From Neiella litorisoli (GTDB lineage: Bacteria > Pseudomonadota > Gammaproteobacteria > Enterobacterales > Neiellaceae): a DNA stretch of 64,000 nt. Both the position numbers and the translations under genes were made by a program. A model generated the notes under the pieces. The model searched no databases. It had not been told where the DNA came from and saw only the letters and a list, made by a program, of their open reading frames with translations. Within the stretch, counting starts at the first letter, position 1. Each line of letters begins with the position of its first letter. Below, in pieces: positions 9,366-18,696 of the stretch. The stretch is taken from the NCBI RefSeq assembly GCF_014773395.1, contig NZ_JACXAF010000004.1:1-64000 (forward strand). Reading direction: 5' to 3'.

Positions 9366-9923
9366 ATGATTGAATCGGTACGACAGGAAGTCGAGCAATG
9401 GCTTAAAGACGTGGTTATCGGGTTGAACCTGTGCCCTTTTGCCGCGCGCCCGCACCGCATGAGCTTAATTGATATTGTGGTTTCCACAGCAACCGACGAA
9501 GAGGCGCTGTTGTTGCAACTACAAGATGAAACGCAGCGCTTATTGGCCGCCCCAGTGGACGAGTTAGAAACCACTATTATTGCAGTGCCGGATATGCTCC
9601 AGCAGTTCGACCATTACAATGACTTTTTAGATTTGGCTGATGCGCTACTTGAGCAACAAGGTTTTAGTGGCCACTTGCAAATCGCCAGCTTTCACCCCCA
9701 GTATCAGTTTGTTGACACTGAACCTGATGACACCAGCAATTTGACCAATTGCTCGCCCTATCCATTGTTGCACTTAATCCGCGAACAAAGCCTGACCGAT
9801 GCATTGATGAATTACGCCGATCCGGACAAAATTCCAGAGCGCAATATTGCCAGACTGGAGCGGCTCAGCTGGGAGCAATTACAACACTATTTTCCTTACA
9901 TTTTTAAACAGCCACCAAAGTAG
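9366..9923 (+). CDS. DUF1415 family protein
   Basis: A 185-residue cytoplasmic protein of the DUF1415 family. Its mark is GLNLCPFA near the N-terminus and a C-terminal NIARLERLSWEQL segment. Function is unknown in the family. The start is uncertain. ATG 9366 gives a protein opening a few residues before the conserved core but has no clear ribosome-binding site. An in-frame TTG at 9339 has GGAG 11 bases upstream and would add nine residues. It lies divergent from argA across about 190 bases. Confidence 0.8.
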   Translation: MIESVRQEVEQWLKDVVIGLNLCPFAARPHRMSLIDIVVSTATDEEALLLQLQDETQRLLAAPVDELETTIIAVPDMLQQFDHYNDFLDLADALLEQQGFSGHLQIASFHPQYQFVDTEPDDTSNLTNCSPYPLLHLIREQSLTDALMNYADPDKIPERNIARLERLSWEQLQHYFPYIFKQPPK

Positions 9924-10057
9924 TCTATAGCTCCGATCATGGCAGGCTGAACGGTCCAACTGGAACTTGCTCAGATGGATTCGGCACAAACGGCTTGAAT
10001 ACTCAATTCAATGTGTTACAAACCTAGTCAATTTTGTAGCAGATACAGTGAACAGCA

Positions 10058-11239
10058 ATGAGCAGCAAGCACAAGGCGACCACAGTCGTTTCCGCCGGTC
10101 GCGATCCGAAGTGGACCAAGGGCGTGGTCAACCCGCCAGTAATGCGCGGTTCAACCGTGGTATTCGAATCAGTAGCACAAATGAAACAAGCGACGGGCAA
10201 CCGCGCGAATCAAACACTGTTCTACGGCCGTCGCGGCACTGAGACCACCTTTGCCTTTGCCGATGCCATGACAGCACTTGAAGGCGGCGCTGGCTGCGCA
10301 GTCTATCCATGTGGTACTGCCGCCATTTCAGGAGCGCTACTGTCGTTTTTAAAAGCCGGTGATCATTTACTCATGGTTGATACCGTGTACGAGCCAACAC
10401 GGGACTTCTGCGACAAAATGTTAGCCAACCTCGGCATTACCACCACCTATTATGATCCCATGTTGGGCGCAGACATCGAATCGCTGATGCAGCCTAACAC
10501 CAAGGTGGTGTTTACCGAGTCACCGGGCTCAATCACCATGGAAGTGCAAGATGTACCGGCAATTGCAGCGGTGGCGCATCGCCATGGCGCCATCGTCATG
10601 CTCGACAATACTTGGGGCGCCGGCGTGTTGTTAGACGCTTTCTCACTTGGCGTCGATGTTAGTATTCAGGCCGCCACCAAATATGTTGTCGGCCACTCCG
10701 ATGTCATGTTGGGCACAGCCGTAGCAACCAAAGCGCTATGGCCGCAGCTTCGAGAAAACAGTTATTTATTGGGTCAGTGCACATCGCCCGATGACTTGTA
10801 TCTGGCATTGCGGGGCCTGCGCACGCTGAATGTGCGGATGCAACAACACCAAGAAAATGCTCTGAAACTGGCAAACTGGTTAGCACAGCGTCCCGAAGTT
10901 GATCATATTCGGCACCCTGCGTTTGCCACTTGCCCCGGGCACGATGTCTGGCAGCGCGATTTTAGTGGCTCAAATGGCTTGTTTTCATTTGTACTCAAAC
11001 AAGGCCACCAACAAGCGACCACCGCCATGCTCGATGGCATGCAACACTTTAAGATGGGTTATTCGTGGGGCGGCTACGAATCACTGATTCTGGCAGTTTA
11101 TGGCATCGAACGACTACGTACCGCAACACAGTGGCAGGCTAGCGGGCCGTTGATCCGTTTACATGTAGGCCTTGAACATATCGATGATCTGATTGCCGAT
11201 CTCGAAGCGGGTTTTGCGCGTTTTAACGCCGCGCTTTAA
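10058..11239 (+). CDS. metC: Cystathionine beta-lyase
   Basis: PLP enzyme (393 aa) that splits cystathionine into homocysteine, pyruvate and ammonia, the step before MetH in methionine synthesis. It belongs to the Cys/Met-metabolism PLP family. The cofactor lysine is in AATKYVVGHSD, the tyrosine-containing YGRRGTETT segment lies near residue 56, and VMLDNTWGAG holds the cofactor aspartate. The WGGYES motif near the C-terminus is typical of MetC rather than MetB. The protein begins MSSKHKATT; no strong ribosome-binding site is seen. Other methionine genes (metA, metH, metG) lie elsewhere in the window, but I found no convincing Met box here. Confidence 0.9.
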   Translation: MSSKHKATTVVSAGRDPKWTKGVVNPPVMRGSTVVFESVAQMKQATGNRANQTLFYGRRGTETTFAFADAMTALEGGAGCAVYPCGTAAISGALLSFLKAGDHLLMVDTVYEPTRDFCDKMLANLGITTTYYDPMLGADIESLMQPNTKVVFTESPGSITMEVQDVPAIAAVAHRHGAIVMLDNTWGAGVLLDAFSLGVDVSIQAATKYVVGHSDVMLGTAVATKALWPQLRENSYLLGQCTSPDDLYLALRGLRTLNVRMQQHQENALKLANWLAQRPEVDHIRHPAFATCPGHDVWQRDFSGSNGLFSFVLKQGHQQATTAMLDGMQHFKMGYSWGGYESLILAVYGIERLRTATQWQASGPLIRLHVGLEHIDDLIADLEAGFARFNAAL

Positions 11240-11263
11240 CCTGCAACTTGCATAAAATACAGT

Positions 11264-11291
11264 GCACGGCCCACCACATGGTGGGCCGTGC
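11264..11291. terminator. Perfect 13-bp inverted repeat between convergent genes
   Basis: GCACGGCCCACCA, a 2-base centre, then TGGTGGGCCGTGC. The stem is very stable but lacks a T run on either side. Its position between the convergent metC and cinA suggests bidirectional termination or 3'-end protection. Confidence 0.6.
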
Positions 11292-11305
11292 TACAGAAGT
11301 AGCGA

Positions 11306-12586
11306 TTAAATTAAATCTCTGGCGATACGCTGGATCCCCGAATAATTAGCAAATACCTCGGCTCCTGTTAGGTGGCGCCGCAACATATCCAAAGCAATCG
11401 CCGAACTTTGTTTGCGGATCATCGAGCGGCCACGGTTTTGTAACAGCAACAATTGGCGATACGTGCCTTGTGGCGTTTTTAAGGCAAAAGCGACAGTGCC
11501 AACGGGTTTGTCGTCGCTACCGCCAGAAGGGCCGGCAACGCCACTAGTGGCCACGGCATAATCACTATTACTGGTACTTGCAGCGCCGATCGCCATGGCT
11601 CCTGCGACTTCCTTAGACACTGCTCCATATTGCTCCAATAAGTCGGCTGGCACCTTTAGATCTGCCATCTTGGCAGCATTACTGTAGGTCACATAGCCAC
11701 GATCGAAGTAAGCCGATGAACCGGCTTCTGCCACCAACCAATCAGCGATCATACCGCCGGTGCAAGATTCTGCCGCCGCGAGTCGTAATTGTTTCGCTAA
11801 CATCAGCTCTTGTACCCGTTGTGCTAACGACGTTTTGCTCGCCACAAAGACATAGTCGCCTAATTTATCGGCAATGGTTTGGCGTGTTGCATCGACTTGC
11901 TGAGCGCAGCAATCTGCCGGCACACTCAATTTCACTTCGATGGTTGGCATCGACGAACGATAACCAAGAATAGCGCCATCGGGCAGCGTCACATCATCCA
12001 GCAAATCAGCCAGTAGTGATTCGCTCAAACCCACCGTTAGCCAACGATGCAAATTTGCCGAAGCCTGCTGAGCTTGGGCCAATAATGCAGGGATCACTTG
12101 GTCATCGATCATTCGCTTAAATTCATGGGGTACGCCGGGAGTGAACATCAGCCGACAGCCATCATGGTTAATGGCAAAACCACAAGCAGTACCGACTGGG
12201 TTATCAATCATCTGAGCGGATTCTGGGATCATCGCCTGCTTTAGATTCGACACGGGCATTTGGCGATTAAGGCGGGCGTAATACTGCTCAAGCTTATCGC
12301 GCCATTCTGGTATTTCACGCAGCCCTTCGTCATTGAGTTTAGCTGCAGCTTCGGCGCTCAAATCGTCGGTGGTCGGGCCAAGGCCGCCATTAACGATACA
12401 GGCATCACTGCGCTTGGCGGCAAGTCGAAACGCATCCAGTAGCGATTCCATGTCATCACCGACGGTAATGTGCCAGTTGAGCTTCAAGCCTTTGTCATGA
12501 AGTTGTTGGGCGAGCCAGGCAGAATTGGTATCAACAATATCGCCATTTAAGATTTCTTCCCCGGTACTGATCAGGGCAATTCTCAT
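11306..12586 (-). CDS. cinA: CinA-like protein with nicotinamide-nucleotide amidase domain
   Basis: A 426-residue two-domain protein. Residues 1 to about 170 form the molybdopterin-binding-like CinA domain (ISTGEEILNGDIVDTN, NGGLGPTTDDL), linked to ADP-ribose pyrophosphatase activity in the family. The C-terminal 160 residues are the PncC-type domain (AAAESCTGGMIADWL, VATSGVAGPSGG, KPVGTVAFA), which deamidates nicotinamide mononucleotide in pyridine-nucleotide recycling. The ATG has a GGAG site 7 bases upstream. It is the last gene of a sixA-cinA pair, with rlmA just upstream on the same strand. Confidence 0.9.
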   Translation of the reverse strand: MRIALISTGEEILNGDIVDTNSAWLAQQLHDKGLKLNWHITVGDDMESLLDAFRLAAKRSDACIVNGGLGPTTDDLSAEAAAKLNDEGLREIPEWRDKLEQYYARLNRQMPVSNLKQAMIPESAQMIDNPVGTACGFAINHDGCRLMFTPGVPHEFKRMIDDQVIPALLAQAQQASANLHRWLTVGLSESLLADLLDDVTLPDGAILGYRSSMPTIEVKLSVPADCCAQQVDATRQTIADKLGDYVFVASKTSLAQRVQELMLAKQLRLAAAESCTGGMIADWLVAEAGSSAYFDRGYVTYSNAAKMADLKVPADLLEQYGAVSKEVAGAMAIGAASTSNSDYAVATSGVAGPSGGSDDKPVGTVAFALKTPQGTYRQLLLLQNRGRSMIRKQSSAIALDMLRRHLTGAEVFANYSGIQRIARDLI

Positions 12587-12605
12587 GGTGTTACTCCGTT
12601 AAAAA

Positions 12606-13073
12606 CTATAATTCCGTATTTTTGGGGTAATCAAACGCGATCAATCGATGGCTGTCTTGGCTAATCTCAAAGGTCGCTACCGCCAAAGTTGGAAATGCTT
12701 CAATGGCTTCACCGGCTAGCAGCTCTGCTAATTCATGCATCGCTGGGTTATGACCAACCAGCCAAATCCGAGATTCGCGACGTTGCTTGATCAGCGCCAG
12801 TAACGCTTTGGCATCGCCAGGATACAAACTCGGTTCGACCACTAACAGGCCGGATTCTAGTTGTAACTCCGCAATCAAGCTACTTGCCGTGGTGTAAGCT
12901 CTGACCGCTGGCGAGCTTAAAATGATATCGGGCATCGCATCACGCAAAATATGCCGTTGAGCCATGATTTCAGCGGCTTGATAGCCTCTGAGCTTGAGTG
13001 GTCGCAAATGATCAGCAACATCATGACGCCAACTGGATTTTGCATGCCTGATCAGCACAACTTGTTGACTCAT
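12606..13073 (-). CDS. sixA: Phosphohistidine phosphatase SixA
   Basis: A 155-residue histidine-phosphatase-superfamily protein. The catalytic histidine is in LIRHAKSSW near the N-terminus and the second histidine in WLVGHNPAMHEL. SixA proteins remove phosphate from histidine residues; in E. coli the target is the nitrogen-related phosphotransferase protein NPr. The short length without extra domains fits SixA rather than phosphoglycerate mutase. It lies 18 bases after rlmA and 19 before cinA, so the three genes probably form one transcription unit. Confidence 0.88.
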   Translation of the reverse strand: MSQQVVLIRHAKSSWRHDVADHLRPLKLRGYQAAEIMAQRHILRDAMPDIILSSPAVRAYTTASSLIAELQLESGLLVVEPSLYPGDAKALLALIKQRRESRIWLVGHNPAMHELAELLAGEAIEAFPTLAVATFEISQDSHRLIAFDYPKNTEL

Positions 13074-13091
13074 CGGTTTCCCCTAGTGACT

Positions 13092-13943
13092 TTAACGCAA
13101 GGTTAACTCACGAAATTCAACGTCGATTGTCACGTCCAATTGCGCCAACGCCGCTAATTTAATCTTGTTCGCTGCGGGCGCTCTAAAGAAATGCGGCGTC
13201 ATCAGCGCCAGCGTTTCAATTTGTTGCTTGTTTAGTTCAACTTGATATGGAGGCAATCGCTTGCATGTGCTCTGCTCGAAGCCCGCTTGCTCCGCTGACG
13301 CTGATTGCCATTCTTTGTGCGGCTTAATTTCATCGTAAAGAATCGTTCTGAGTTCAATCAGGTGCTGAGGCCCAGCATCAACCAAGATTACCTTACCGCC
13401 CGGCGCTAACACACGAGCAAATTCTGACCACACAGGAAAACCAAACATGCAAAACATGACATCAAGGTAGTCGTTGGCGATGGGAATGTTTTTGCTGCTC
13501 GCAACCAACCAGCGGATCGCTTTGCTGCGCTTGGTTGCGGCCTGCACTGCCCACTTGGAAATATCATAACCGATCAGCTGAGCCGTATCGGCTGCGCCCT
13601 GCTGACTGTCAATCAATAATTTGATTTGGTTGAGATAGTAGCCTTCACCGCAACCGGCATCGGCAATCCGCAGCGCACCGGTGCTTTGATTTGTCACCAT
13701 TTGTAGTAATTCAGCAACCAACGGCCGATAAGCGCCGCTATCGAGTAATTCCCGGCGAGCTTGAACCATGGCTTTGCTATCCCCCGGATCGGCGGAGCGC
13801 TTTTGTTGCACCGGCAACAGATGGCAGTAACCCTGTTTGGCCAAGTCGTAGCTGTGGCCGTTGTCGCAATGCAATCGCCCTTGCGCGGACGACAATGGTC
13901 GCCCATCGAGGGGGCAGACTAAACCGTCAGATTTCACGTGCAT
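13092..13943 (-). CDS. rlmA: 23S rRNA (guanine-745 N1) methyltransferase
   Basis: SAM-dependent enzyme (283 aa) that methylates G745 of 23S rRNA. An N-terminal zinc-binding segment is followed by the family signature YDLAKQGYCHLLPVQQKRS-ADPGDS and the SAM site ADAGCGEGYYL near residue 105. In E. coli RlmA the zinc is held by four ligands (CxxC...CxxxH). Here the second ligand position is Asp (CPLDG, residues 10-14), while C26 and H30 are kept. So one ligand is changed, and zinc may be held differently or more weakly. The start ATG has a poor ribosome-binding site but fits homologues. Confidence 0.88.
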   Translation of the reverse strand: MHVKSDGLVCPLDGRPLSSAQGRLHCDNGHSYDLAKQGYCHLLPVQQKRSADPGDSKAMVQARRELLDSGAYRPLVAELLQMVTNQSTGALRIADAGCGEGYYLNQIKLLIDSQQGAADTAQLIGYDISKWAVQAATKRSKAIRWLVASSKNIPIANDYLDVMFCMFGFPVWSEFARVLAPGGKVILVDAGPQHLIELRTILYDEIKPHKEWQSASAEQAGFEQSTCKRLPPYQVELNKQQIETLALMTPHFFRAPAANKIKLAALAQLDVTIDVEFRELTLR

Positions 13944-14057
13944 TTAATCCAAAAATAAAACCCAACTAGTGTAGCCGCAGCAGTGGATCCAAAGCAAAAC
14001 AATGACTTCATGGCGAAAAGTGATATATTTCACAGTAATTTTGATGGAGTAAATACA

Positions 14058-14465
14058 ATGACGGCGAACAATAACCCGCAAGGCGAACTACTACTACGTA
14101 CGTTGGCCATGCCTGCCGACACCAACGCCAATGGCGATATTTTTGGTGGCTGGATCATGTCGCAGATGGATATCGCTGGCGGCATCATGGCTAAAGAAGT
14201 CGCCAAGGGGCGAACGGCAACCATTGCAGTCAATAGCATGAAGTTTATTCAACCGGTGAAAGTCGGCGACGTGGTTTGCTGTTACGGCCAAATCCAAAAA
14301 GTCGGCAATACCTCAATGACGTTAGCTTTGGAAGTGTGGGTAAAACCAGTACTTCGAGAGCATGGCGTGAATGAGCATTTCCTGGTCACTGAGGCATGTT
14401 TTACCTACGTTGCTATCGATTCAAACGGCAACAAACGCGAGATCCCCAAGGATTACTCCATCTAA
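14058..14465 (+). CDS. yciA: Acyl-CoA thioesterase YciA
   Basis: Hotdog-fold thioesterase (135 aa; E. coli YciA 132) that hydrolyses acyl-CoA esters. The family motif near the N-terminus (LAMPADTNANGDIFGGWI) contains the catalytic Asp. The start ATG at 14058 is preceded by GGAG 8 bases upstream. An in-frame upstream ATG at 13983 would add 25 residues not found in the family and lacks a ribosome-binding site. The gene is divergent from rlmA. Confidence 0.92.
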   Translation: MTANNNPQGELLLRTLAMPADTNANGDIFGGWIMSQMDIAGGIMAKEVAKGRTATIAVNSMKFIQPVKVGDVVCCYGQIQKVGNTSMTLALEVWVKPVLREHGVNEHFLVTEACFTYVAIDSNGNKREIPKDYSI

Positions 14466-14603
14466 TTGGTGTTTTTTAACCACATTCTTAAGCGTAAACA
14501 AAAAACTCTCGGTTAGATCGCAATAATAGGCTTGTACCAAACTAAAAACTCATTAACCTATGGGCCGATTGTTTTAGCAACTAGTAAATGGACTTGACCA
14601 CTC

Positions 14604-15062
14604 ATGTCTGAGCTTCGCTTTGAAGTATCTGATCCCTCATCGAAGTTAGCAACGGAGCTGCTGCGTCAATTTAAGACTGAGGTGAATGATCGTTATCCCG
14701 ATGAACTGGTCCGAGATATTGATATCGACGACTTTATCCATCGCGGCGGTGTTTTCTTAATTATCTACAACGGCCAGGAAGTGGCTGCTTGTGGCGCGTT
14801 TTACCCGCTGAGCAAATCAGAAATCGAACTCAAGCGCATGTATGTGTTGCCCGACTATCGTGGCAAAGGTATTGCGCGCCGTTTAGTTGCCCATCTTGAG
14901 GATATTGGCCGCAAGCAAGGTTATAGCAAAATGCTGCTAGAAACCGGTCGCCGCCAACCCGAGGCTATTGGTCTGTATTTAAGTGAGGCGTACCATGAGA
15001 TCGATCCGTTCGGCCAGTACGTCAACGACCCCAACAGCATCTGTTTCGAAAAACATCTGTAA
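14604..15062 (+). CDS. GNAT-family N-acetyltransferase
   Basis: A 152-residue GNAT protein with the acetyl-CoA-binding motif VLPDYRGKGIARRLV near residue 78 and a C-terminal beta strand ending in CFEKHL. The acceptor substrate is not predictable. Three bases separate it from the following small membrane-protein gene, so they are probably cotranscribed. The 138-base stretch before it holds no clear element. Confidence 0.85.
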   Translation: MSELRFEVSDPSSKLATELLRQFKTEVNDRYPDELVRDIDIDDFIHRGGVFLIIYNGQEVAACGAFYPLSKSEIELKRMYVLPDYRGKGIARRLVAHLEDIGRKQGYSKMLLETGRRQPEAIGLYLSEAYHEIDPFGQYVNDPNSICFEKHL

Positions 15063-15065
15063 TTA

Positions 15066-15467
15066 ATGCGCCCGCTCGCTAACTTAATCCTGATCATCGT
15101 CACGGCTGGCGCCCTTCAGGCATTCGCCGCAATGCTCACTAATCACACGGTTGATGTGGCCATGCCAGCTTGGCTGTTTGATCAATTTGGCTTTGATTTT
15201 GGCAATTTCATCGCAGAGTTGGCGACCTACCTCATCCCGTGGCTTGTGCTTTCAGCCTTGATCACTATTCCTTTGGTAATGTTTACCAATAGTTTTGCGC
15301 TGAGCGCGGGCGTTTTGGTCTTTCTCTGCCTCATTGGGCTGGACTACATAGGGCCGCAACAACTCGACATTCTAGCTGACAGCATCTGGCACAGTATCCC
15401 GACATTACTCGCGTGGGCTTGCCCCATTCTAACCTGCTGGCTTCACCGGCTTTGGTTAAAAAGTTAA
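15066..15467 (+). CDS. Small membrane protein of unknown function
   Basis: 133 residues with three or four hydrophobic helices (about 5-25, 50-70, 75-100 and 110-128). I recognise no family. It follows the GNAT gene by 3 bases on the same strand and converges with the next gene across only 3 bases. The tight spacing is the main evidence that it is real. Confidence 0.6.
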   Translation: MRPLANLILIIVTAGALQAFAAMLTNHTVDVAMPAWLFDQFGFDFGNFIAELATYLIPWLVLSALITIPLVMFTNSFALSAGVLVFLCLIGLDYIGPQQLDILADSIWHSIPTLLAWACPILTCWLHRLWLKS

Positions 15468-15470
15468 CCC

Positions 15471-15776
15471 TCATTGCTTCGCAACTAAATCCTGCAACGC
15501 TTCGTTGCTTTCAAGTTTCTTAGCGATATAGCTGCATGTTGGATTGATTTTCCACTGTTGCTCCCTTGCTAACGATACCAATGCCTTAAACAACAGCCCA
15601 GCAATACCTTTGCCCTGATGATTAGGAGAAACAACAGTGTGGTTCGCATCAATCACGCCGTTATGTGGGCCAATAAACGTTAGTTCACCAACACCTTCTA
15701 TCACCAAACGCCCGTGCGTTTGTGCTAATTCTGTTTTTACGTCTGAAACAGAAAACACGTTTTGCTGATCGGTCAT
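15471..15776 (-). CDS. YjdJ/YidJ-like GNAT-related protein (Acetyltransf_CG)
   Basis: A 101-residue minimal GNAT-like protein. The acetyl-CoA loop is seen in HTVVSPNHQGKGIAGLLFKAL, followed by KINPTCSYIAKKL, the C-terminal signature of the small Gcn5-related group (CSY motif). Substrate is unknown. A perfect AGGAGG lies 7 bases before the ATG, the strongest ribosome-binding site seen in the window. Confidence 0.8.
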   Translation of the reverse strand: MTDQQNVFSVSDVKTELAQTHGRLVIEGVGELTFIGPHNGVIDANHTVVSPNHQGKGIAGLLFKALVSLAREQQWKINPTCSYIAKKLESNEALQDLVAKQ

Positions 15777-15813
15777 GACAACCTCCTACCCTTTTGTTAT
15801 TGCCGAAAAAACA

Positions 15814-15846
15814 AAAAGCCCCGAAGGAAACCTTCAGGGCTTTTTA
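15814..15846 (-). terminator. Rho-independent terminator of fusA2
   Basis: On the minus strand a near-perfect 15-bp stem, AAAAAGCCCTGAAGG with CCTTCGGGGCTTTTT around a 3-base loop, starts 20 bases after the elongation factor gene. Confidence 0.92.
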
Positions 15847-15865
15847 ATTCAGTTAAGAAGTTAGC

Positions 15866-17953
15866 TTACTTCTTCGCTTTCTTTTCTTTCTCTGCAGCAA
15901 TGACAGCTTCAGCTACGTTCGCAGGACATGCGGCGTAGTGGCTGAATTCCATTGAGAACTGACCACGACCAGAAGTCATGGTACGCAGGTGGCCGATGTA
16001 ACCGAACATTTCAGACAGCGGTACGTCACCTTTAATGCGAACGCCAGTAGCGCCAGCTTCTTGGTCTTTAATCATGCCGCGACGACGGTTCAAGTCACCG
16101 ATTACGTCACCAACGTGGTCTTCTGGAGTGAACACGTCAACTTTCATGATTGGCTCAAGAAGTTGTGGGCCAGCTTTTGGCATTGACTGACGGTATGCAC
16201 CTTTTGCTGCAATTTCAAACGCTACAGCAGAGGAGTCAACGGCGTGGAAGCCACCATCAAACAGTTCGATTTCAACGTCCAACAATGGGAAACCAGCCAG
16301 CGGGCCTTCTTCCATCATGACCTTGAAGCCTTTCTCAATTGCTGGGAAGAATTCCTTAGGAACGTTACCACCAACAACAGTAGACTCGAACTTGAAGCCA
16401 GAGTTTTGCTCACCTGGCTTGATGCGGTAGTCAATCTTACCGAACTGACCAGAACCACCAGACTGCTTCTTGTGGGTGTAGCTGTCTTCGACAGCTTGAG
16501 TGATGGTTTCACGGTAAGCAACCTGCGGCTGACCAACAACCAACTCAACACCATAAGTACGCTTCAAGATGTCGACTTTAATGTCTAAGTGAAGTTCACC
16601 CATACCTTTCAGGATGGTTTCACCAGAATCTTCGTCAGTTTCAACCTGGAATGATGGATCTTCTGCAACCATCTTACCGATCGCGATACCCATCTTCTCA
16701 ACAGAACCTTTGTCCTTCGGCGCAACAGCAATCGAGATTACTGGCTCTGGGAAGATCATTGGCTCGAGAGTACAAGGGTTCTTCGGATCACACAGCGTGT
16801 GACCAGTTTGAACGTTCTTCATACCAACGATTGCGATGATGTCACCGGCTTGAGCTGTGGTCAGCTCAGTACGGTCATCGGCGTGCATCTCAACCATACG
16901 GCCAACACGCTCAGTTTTACCCGTTGCAGCGTTAAGGATGGTGTCACCCTTATTCAATACACCTGAGTAAATGCGGATAAAGGTCAATGCACCGAAGCGG
17001 TCGTCCATAATTTTGAACGCCAACGCACGTAGCGGCTCATCAGCAGATACGATCGCTTTCTCGCCAGTCGGCTCACCAGTTTCTTCGTCAGTCAGATCTT
17101 GAGGATCAACTTCTGTTGGGCTTGGCAGGTAATCAACAACTGCATCCAGAACCAACTGAATACCTTTGTTCTTAAACGCAGAACCACAGTAAGTTGGGAA
17201 GAACGCCATGGTACGTGTACCTTCACGGATACAACGCTTGATGTCTTCCAAAGAAGGCTCTTCACCTTCCATGTACGCCATCATCAACTCGTCGTCCATC
17301 TCAACCGCAGTTTCGATCAACTCTTCGCGGTAAGCGGCAGCATCGTCAACCAAGTCCGCTGGGATATCAGTGATTTCATAGTTTTCTGGCTGGCCAGAAT
17401 CATCCCATACATAAGCTTTTTGGCTTAGTACATCAACAACACCAACGAAATCGTCTTCTTCACCGATTGGCAAGGTCATCACCAATGGGTTTGCACCCAA
17501 AACGTTTTTGACTTGGTCAACAACGCGGTAGAAGTTTGCACCTAAGCGGTCCAACTTGTTTACGAAGATCAAACGAGCAACTTCTGATTCGTTCGCGTAA
17601 CGCCAGTTGGTTTCTGACTGAGGCTCAACACCACCAGAACCACAGAATACACCGACACCGCCGTCAAGAACTTTCAGAGAACGATAAACTTCAACAGTGA
17701 AGTCAACGTGACCTGGGGTGTCGATGATGTTTAAACGGTGGTCTTTCCAGAAACAGGTAGTCGCAGCTGACTGAATGGTAATACCACGCTCAGCTTCCTG
17801 TTCCATGAAGTCAGTAGTTGCTGCACCGTCGTGCACTTCACCGGTTTTGTGGATCTTACCGGTTAGTTTCAAAATACGTTCTGTAGAAGTAGTTTTACCC
17901 GCATCTACGTGGGCAAAAATACCGATGTTTCTGTACTTTTCTAAATCAGCCAT
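15866..17953 (-). CDS. fusA2: Elongation factor G, second paralogue (EF-G2 type)
   Basis: GTPase (695 aa) of the translocation-factor family: G1 motif [10 protein letters not shown]3 DTPGHVD, G4 NKLD, then EF-G domains II-V ([43 protein letters not shown]). The sequence and its length match the extra EF-G of Vibrio and Shewanella (695 aa) better than the canonical one. There are no rpsL, rpsG or tuf genes beside it. Such paralogues may act in translocation or ribosome recycling. It is transcribed alone, with a terminator behind it and about 270 gene-free bases in front. Confidence 0.88.
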   Translation of the reverse strand: MADLEKYRNIGIFAHVDAGKTTSTERILKLTGKIHKTGEVHDGAATTDFMEQEAERGITIQSAATTCFWKDHRLNIIDTPGHVDFTVEVYRSLKVLDGGVGVFCGSGGVEPQSETNWRYANESEVARLIFVNKLDRLGANFYRVVDQVKNVLGANPLVMTLPIGEEDDFVGVVDVLSQKAYVWDDSGQPENYEITDIPADLVDDAAAYREELIETAVEMDDELMMAYMEGEEPSLEDIKRCIREGTRTMAFFPTYCGSAFKNKGIQLVLDAVVDYLPSPTEVDPQDLTDEETGEPTGEKAIVSADEPLRALAFKIMDDRFGALTFIRIYSGVLNKGDTILNAATGKTERVGRMVEMHADDRTELTTAQAGDIIAIVGMKNVQTGHTLCDPKNPCTLEPMIFPEPVISIAVAPKDKGSVEKMGIAIGKMVAEDPSFQVETDEDSGETILKGMGELHLDIKVDILKRTYGVELVVGQPQVAYRETITQAVEDSYTHKKQSGGSGQFGKIDYRIKPGEQNSGFKFESTVVGGNVPKEFFPAIEKGFKVMMEEGPLAGFPLLDVEIELFDGGFHAVDSSAVAFEIAAKGAYRQSMPKAGPQLLEPIMKVDVFTPEDHVGDVIGDLNRRRGMIKDQEAGATGVRIKGDVPLSEMFGYIGHLRTMTSGRGQFSMEFSHYAACPANVAEAVIAAEKEKKAKK

Positions 17954-18222
17954 TGTCTTACTCAGTTGGTCATGAGCCTAAATTTGCGCGCAAGTATACA
18001 GGAATTCAGGCAAAGAATGCCAAGCTTGTTTTGCTAAACAACGACATTCCTTTATTCGCGCGGGTTGTAAGGGATTAGTTACAGCTTTGCTGCACTGTTC
18101 CAGCGGTGTCTATACCGATTTCGCCGTGCAATATGTAGCGTTCACGCTCAATATTCAAGTGTATAGATTAGCTTGGTTCAGAATATTCGCTGGCAATTGG
18201 TTAATTTGCGTGTTCCATCGCC

Positions 18223-18696
18223 TTACCAAGGATTAAATGGCTTGTCCTGATCCGCTTCGAAGTTCGCCGCCATTTGTTCGATGCTAGCCAATGTCACCCC
18301 ATGTCGGTTGACTCTAGCGCACTGTTGCTGTTGCGCTGCACTAAGTGGATCGCCAACCAAAATCCGCTTGACCCGATAGCCAAGCGCTGCCGCAGCACGC
18401 TGATAAGGCAAGTACTCCCAGCACGCCATGTTGGTGTTGTCGCAAATCATTAAGGGCAAGCGAGCCTCGAGGCCGTCAATAAAGCGGACCAAATTTAAGG
18501 CGTGGTATTTGGGTAATAGTTCCGGTTGGAATAGGTATTGAGTACCGCGGCGAAAATAATCATCGGTGCTGCAGATAATTTGTTCACTTCGGTATTGGGG
18601 CGCATGTTGCTGCCACCATTGTCGAGCGAGTCGCGACTTACCCGAACCGGGCAAGCCGCGCATAATGACGGCTAATTTCGCCTTAGTCTTTGCCAT
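18223..18696 (-). CDS. P-loop kinase-like ATPase (AAA_33 type)
   Basis: About 157 residues with a Walker A motif ([15 protein letters not shown]) at the N-terminus, STDDYFRR and ICDNTN motifs typical of the polynucleotide-kinase-like AAA_33 group, and an [11 protein letters not shown] segment near the C-terminus. The phosphate acceptor is unknown. I place the start at ATG 18696, shortly before the P-loop, overlapping the end of dcd by 14 bases. The longer open frame (to 18780) would overlap dcd by nearly 100 bases and add a low-complexity leader. Coupling to dcd suggests nucleic-acid or nucleotide metabolism, by context only. Confidence 0.75.
   Translation of the reverse strand: MAKTKAKLAVIMRGLPGSGKSRLARQWWQQHAPQYRSEQIICSTDDYFRRGTQYLFQPELLPKYHALNLVRFIDGLEARLPLMICDNTNMACWEYLPYQRAAAALGYRVKRILVGDPLSAAQQQQCARVNRHGVTLASIEQMAANFEADQDKPFNPW

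Noticed and set aside
9967-10242. Plus-strand open frame of 91 codons overlapping the start of metC
   Set aside because: It lies in another frame of metC and its 5' region, shows no family motif and would displace a clear metC start.
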